Source of the DNA: Seriola aureovittata
Lineage: Eukaryota > Chordata > Actinopteri > Carangiformes > Carangidae
Assembly: GCF_021018895.1 (NCBI RefSeq)
Contig: NC_079387.1
Coordinates: 9,518,083 to 9,582,082 of the forward strand
Length of the DNA: 64,000 bases
Reading direction: 5' to 3'
Below the pieces are notes generated by a model. It saw only the letters and a program-made list of their open reading frames with translations. It made no database searches and was not told the DNA's origin. Position numbers and translations under genes: made by a program. Of the stretch, positions 58,951 through 64,000 are shown piece by piece (positions within the stretch are counted from its first letter, which is position 1; every line of letters starts with the position of its first letter).

Positions 58951-60660
58951 ACGCCCCCTGTGGCTCGCCGTCCACCTGAGAGAAGCCTCATACATCTCCT
59001 GACAAAGTGACTAATCCTTCCCATTTCACAGCTCCATCCCACTGCTCTCTGGGAATGTTCGTGTGTGTGTGTGTGTGTGTGTGTGTGACAGGTGACAGGT
59101 GGGAATATGTCACATGAGTTCAAGGTGTTTTTTTCTTTTGGTTTTTTGTGTTGTTGCAACAAGAAAGCTGCGGGGTCTGCTGAGCTCTGACTGATTAGAG
59201 GAATAACTCCATCACAGACGTCTCATCAGAGCGACGTCACTTCCCGACCTCCTGATGATGACAGCTCCTTTAAAGTGACGTCCAACCTACTCAAAAAGAA
59301 AGAAAGAAAGAAGATATTTAAGCCTGGAATACAGTCTGACCCCCCCAACAAAAAAAAAGATCATTTTCGAATTTGCATCTTATTTCCTGTGAAACTCTGC
59401 GATATTAGGCCTCAGCTGGATCGGTGATATAAGCCCTGCAAAGAATAATCACAACCATAAATCAGCGATCTGCTTCCTCCCTGTGTGTGTGTGGTTCTGG
59501 ATGATTACAGGAAGCAGTCGGACTAAACTCCTGCTCCTGAGGTGGTGGGAGATTTACCCCCCAAACACGACTCCATGAAGCTGTGAGAAGTTGAATCTGT
59601 TGGTTTTTCAGTCGCGTGTAAAAACTTTGGCTTCAATTCTTCCTTTTTAATGTAATAATGAAATGTCTTTTTAAGCATATTTAGTTTAATTGCATGTTAC
59701 AGTGGAAGCCACATTCACCCATTCATCAAGACTCCGCTCGTCGTCCAGCGACCTGCAGGTGGCGATGTTTCCCCAGCGGCTGTAGGAGGAGCAGTCGTAG
59801 TTTATCGGCTCATCTGGTCGACTTCTACGTGTCCATGAAGTTTAATTCTTTCTCATTCTTTTCACTTTGCTCTCTCTCCACCTTGAGTCCAATTCGTTTA
59901 CTAAAAAAAACACACAATAAACCATGAATTTAACGTTCTCTGTCGATATCACGATAATATCGTTATCGTGAATTCTCCTGGCCGCGATCCTCTGATATCA
60001 GGCCCCACCTGAATATATGAATATAGCGTTTTGTGAAAGGGGAAACTTCACTCCCTGCAGTGCTCATCGTGCAGTTATAGGTCAAGTATAAACTGATTTA
60101 AGCACAAGACTGATGTGAAGTGAGGTGCAGTGTGTCACCACCAGCTGGGCTTTGTCAGTTTGATGAATTCAGTTTTTCTTTATTGGCCTTTATATCATGA
60201 TCTCAGGATAATGAAGAGACTCTGCAGCTTTTAGATATTTCTATTCTCTTCGTAGTTTCTCTGGTCCTGGAGCGTGTGCAGTATTTGTTTTCTTGGGAAC
60301 ATGAAGGTCAGGTGCGAGAAATTCATCCCTTCACGTCGCGACTGACTGACTCAACGCGGCGAGACGCAGAGCACGGACACGACCAGCAGCCGGGCGCAGA
60401 CGTTTACCAGCGGCGCCGTGACTAAAGCACACGTCATCCTCCCCGACTGAAGGGACTGCACCACCCTGCAGTTTGCCTCCCTGTCTCCACAGTCACTACA
60501 TCAGCTGGGGGATGTAATTGCAGCAGGCACAAACAAAACAGCCTTGGAGGGGTCCTTCATGTCTTTGGCCGAGGGCCTCGCAGGCTGAGGAGGGGTCTGG
60601 GCGACGCAGACCACCAAGCACAGACCATCTCCACTTCTCCGTCTGTGGAGCAATTAGGGT
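58761..60660. other. Intergenic sequence without supported genes
   Basis: (CT)n at 58911-58948, (GT)n at 59060-59087. A repeat-free block at about 59395-59480 (GATATTAGGCCTCAGCTGG) could be regulatory. No exon found. Confidence 0.5.

Positions 60661-60661
<1 letters not shown>

Positions 60662-60724
<63 letters not shown>
60662..60724. repeat. (GT)n microsatellite
   Basis: About 31 GT units; faces a (CA)n array of similar length at 60866-60919. Confidence 0.97.
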
Positions 60725-60726
<2 letters not shown>

Positions 60727-60864
60727 TGTGTGTCCGTGGGCTCCAGCTGTCAGGAGGCCTCTGTCTCCTGGTCCTGACATGTCTCCGATACACCCCGCTG
60801 TGAGTCTCTCTGTGTCACACACACTGCACGGACCCGGCCGGAGCCCAGGGCGAGCTGTCCGTCA

Positions 60865-60865
<1 letters not shown>

Positions 60866-60919
<54 letters not shown>
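60866..60919. repeat. (CA)n microsatellite
   Basis: About 27 CA units, complementary to the GT array 142 bases to the left. Confidence 0.97.
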
Positions 60920-60920
<1 letters not shown>

Positions 60921-61011
60921 TCCCTCTCTGTCTCTCTCTCTCACACACATGCTGAGTTTTCACTGATTATGGTGCTTCTGGCACTGTGGTAGTACTTCTC
61001 GCTCTCTCTCA

Positions 61012-61053
<42 letters not shown>

Positions 61054-62750
61054 TGGCAATAACCACGGTGGTGGCTGCAGGCCACGGCAAGTCATCCGTG
61101 CTTCCCCTTATCGTTTTAATCACCTCGTTAGGCGCAGCTAGTCCCCACACTTACTGGCCACTGCCCCTCCTCTGGAACCGTGCCCTCCTGACCCGACGCT
61201 GGTGGTGCCACCGGGCACAGACAGAGATGCATGATGGGAGGAGGACGTGAGGAGAAAACTTCTGTGCATCCATCAAGTCCGCTTTAAGAAGTATTGCTTC
61301 GGTCCGTCGCGGTTGCGTCACTAAATTATCTGCAACATCACCTGTGACTTTTCCAGGAGTCATTCAGCCTTTGTCTTTGAGCGAAGTGAAGCACAGACAC
61401 GATGTTCAGGTTCGTCTCCGACTGAAGCATCATGTGGAACAAGCGTAAAACAAATGAATAAAAAAGCCCATCTCCTGAATGTGTGCACGCAGAACTTTAA
61501 AGTAAAGACTGTTGATGATAAACCAGATGAAATGTTCTTTATGGTCAAAGCTTTGATTCCTCTGAATCAGGTTCAGAGGAATCAAAGAAATGAATCTCCT
61601 CTTCCCTCCCACAAGCGTTGTTACGGACAACGAGGGGACAACAGGCTGCACAAAACTATTACAGAAGGGACAAATATAAAACGCTCATTCTCTCTTCATC
61701 ACGATGAACAACAAGATTTTATTGAACAATTCAACACTTTTATTCTTTTCCACGAGTTAAAATAACAGAAATATCTTATTCAGGAGTTTTAAATCTTCCC
61801 CTTTCTCTCTTTTCTTTCCGTTCTCAACATCAGGACAGAAAGACTCAGAGGAAAACAATGAAAAGATGATAGAGAGCACAGACGCACAGAGATGATGAAA
61901 GAGCTTGATTGACAACTCGTCACTTATTCACTTATTCTTCACCAACAGGTGAAAGGAAACCTGAAATATTTCCATCCATCTCCTTCACTGATCTGCTGCT
62001 GTTTCTTATTTTATCTCCCACACGACTCACAACAATTAAAACACTTTGAGCACAAATTGGATCAAATTGGAATCAAACAGACTCAGGTGTGTGTCACTGA
62101 AGAAATAAAAGTCAGTCCCACCCACAGGTGCAGTTACAGCCCCCCCCCCCCCACACACACACACACATACACACACAAATCTGCATCACAAACGACTCTT
62201 TTAAATACTATTATAACAACAAGAAATGCACGTGTCAAAATAATTTATATAATATATATATATCAACATGCACAAGTTGAATGTAAATCTCAGCTGTGCT
62301 TCACTTTACAAACAGGTAAAGTACTTCAGTTCCTTTAAATGACACAAACATTTTCCATCTACCTGAAGTGTTTTTGAATTTCCCTCCTTTATCTTTTCTC
62401 ACCTTGAATCACAATGTAGGAAGAAAAAAAAAGACATTTTCCAGTGGATTTCTGACTTGAGATCAGCTTCTATATAGGATGTGTTTTAAGTTGAAAATCT
62501 CCCTCTCTCTTCCTCTCTCTCTCTCTCTCTTCGTGCACTTTGAAAACACATCATTAGTTTTTTTTTTTTTTTTTTTACTATTCACCAAAAACGTGCGCGC
62601 GGACACACGTAATTCTTTTTTATTTATTTATTTTTTCCTCCATCCTTTATCAGGCTCACATCTCTGCTTTCCCTTTGCCCACTACTCCCACGGGAGGGAG
62701 AGCGCTTGAGGGCTGAGGGGCGTGAGGAGAGAGGGAGGAGGTGTGTGTGT

Positions 62751-62791
<41 letters not shown>

Positions 62792-62820
62792 GGTGAGGGA
62801 GTGAGGGAGGGAGGGGGCGG
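60920..62820. other. Intergenic sequence without supported genes
   Basis: (GT)n at 61016-61051, a repeat-free block at 61060-61240, a C/CA run at 62141-62175, CT-rich at 62500-62530, a T run at 62559-62576 and a compound GT/GA array at 62742-62790. No exon supported. Confidence 0.5.
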
Positions 62821-63527
62821 CGTTAGACAATACCATTCCTCAAATATATTCCATTCCCTCCGTCCCTGAAGTGAGCCTTTATTAGTCGGGATCGTTTGGA
62901 TCTTATCTCGCATATGACACTCGGTGGAAGAAAGACTGGAGGAAGAAATCAGGGGGATTATCTGTGAGCTGCTGCCGATCCGCTGCTTCCTGACACGGGG
63001 AGCGCCTTCGCTTATCTCGCCCCCTTTATCCTCAGCATCTTCCAGGCGGATGGACGAGTAGCCCCGGCTGCACTTTCACTATCTGCCCATCACGTCTATT
63101 GTCTCTCCATCGCTGGGATCACACCGGAGGCTGACTGATCCCTGCTCACATCATTATTACCTTTTCTTTTTTTTTTTTTTTTTTTTAAATCTTTTTCTTT
63201 TTTCTTTTCTTTTTTTTTAATCCACTCATCACTGCAGCATCTGAAGACTTTGGGGGCTTTTTGATTCGCAGGAACATTTCCCTGCTTTCACGGTTTGACC
63301 CCCGTGTTGTTCCCATGCTGCAAGCTCCCGCCTGAAAAAGTAAAAGAAGTACTTTTTTAGTTTTGTGTGATCATTTTGTTGTGGGGCGCGGTGACACTGA
63401 GGCTCCTCTCTGTCACATCTGATGCTTGTTTGCTCGGTGGAATATGAGTTAATTTGGAGTTGAGGCTCCGCTCCAGAGCGTCTTCAAGTTCCTTTAAGAA
63501 AATTTTGCCTCCAAACTGTTTGTCAAG
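62820..63527 (+). promoter_or_regulatory. Candidate promoter and 5' untranslated exon of a gene to the right
   Basis: After the last microsatellite the sequence becomes GC-richer and unique, without a long frame, and ends at GTTTGTCAAG before GTGAGT (63528-63533), a near-consensus donor. A T-rich block (63162-63215) interrupts it. The position after a 24-kb gene-free, element-rich stretch suits the first exon of a developmental gene, but no coding sequence is present and the start is unknown. Confidence 0.35.
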
Positions 63528-64000
63528 GTGAGTGTCAAAGGTGCAAAAAAAAACCCAAAAAACCAATCTACTTAAAAAATAATCATCATATCAGTTTTTA
63601 AATGTTTAAACCTCCATCTTGTTTTTAATTATGTTTTATTTACAAATAAATAAATGTCACGTTCCTGGGTTTGAGAACATAAACAACAGCTCCAGTAATT
63701 CCATGTCCAGCAGATGTCAACATTATTTTTGCACTCTTGTGCCTCCATGCTGTCAAGTCACTGTGGCCTGAGCCAAGCAGATGTGTTCATCACACTGTGA
63801 CAGATGGCCAATTCTGAATATGTTAATTCACACAAAAAAAAGAGGGAGTTTCTCCTTCACAAATGATCACAACTTGTTTTGTTTTTTTATTTGTTAAAAA
63901 CAGCATCAAATAAAAAAAAAAAAGATCATTTGTGAGAAAAAACTGAAATGTGACACTTAAAGAAATGTTGTTTTTCCTCCTTTTTTCCGGCCTGAGGCTT
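63528..64000. other. Possible first intron, nothing recognised
   Basis: AT-rich sequence with A and T runs and no exon features up to the window edge. Confidence 0.4.

Noticed and set aside
58361..59002. 213-codon plus-strand frame
   Set aside because: It runs through the poly(C), GT and CT arrays. The peptide is Pro, Cys-Val and Ser-Leu repeats and has no domain.
60518..60955. 145-codon plus-strand frame
   Set aside because: Mostly translated GT and CA arrays; no gene evidence.
1..64000. CRISPR arrays, operons, bacterial ribosome binding sites or prophage
   Set aside because: The many short direct repeats are microsatellites, genes have GT-AG introns, and nothing suggests prokaryotic DNA.

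Overview
This is eukaryotic DNA from a ray-finned fish, probably a percomorph. The genes are split by GT-AG introns. Dinucleotide microsatellites are very dense, and several dispersed elements look like families common in percomorph genomes. All six gene models come from reading exons and splice sites in the sequence and from family recognition; no database search was run.

Layout. (1) 1-1300: the probable last coding exon and poly(A) signal of a plus-strand gene that enters from the left. (2) 2.4-7.9 kb: two compact housekeeping genes on the minus strand, rtraf (8 coding exons, 242 aa) and sap18 (4 coding exons, 153 aa). (3) 11.2-22.2 kb: two connexin genes in tandem on the plus strand, a beta-type connexin related to GJB2/GJB6 (5 coding exons, 247 aa) and gja3/Cx46 (3 coding exons, 484 aa). 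(4) 22.2-31.2 kb: a gene-free stretch with a palindromic TTAA-flanked MITE and degraded repeats. (5) 31.4-34.9 kb: a hemopexin/Wap65 gene on the minus strand (10 coding exons, 436 aa). (6) 35.9-38.5 kb: an intronless minus-strand reading frame (859 aa) with an N-terminal coiled coil and a C-terminal NHL-repeat propeller but no RING or B-box. (7) 38.6-62.8 kb: about 24 kb with no convincing coding exon, rich in CA/GT, CT, TA and GATA repeats and two 35-nt poly(C) tracts. Between them lie unique-looking AT/GC-balanced blocks that may be conserved non-coding regulatory elements. (8) 62.8-63.5 kb: a possible 5' untranslated exon on the plus strand ending in a strong splice donor, perhaps the start of a gene to the right.

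The gene order joins pieces of several mammalian neighbourhoods. GJA3, a GJB2/6-type connexin and SAP18 lie together in human 13q12. HPX lies next to the NHL-repeat gene TRIM3 in human 11p15. RTRAF is on human 14q22. The two connexins would be expected to form gap-junction channels (gja3 is a lens connexin in vertebrates). Rtraf and Sap18 act in RNA metabolism, and Wap65/hemopexin is a secreted haem-binding plasma protein.

The most striking observation is that both connexins have coding regions broken by introns, at sites the two genes do not share, although alpha and beta connexins usually have an uninterrupted coding exon. The RING-less, single-exon NHL gene beside hemopexin is the second item worth following.
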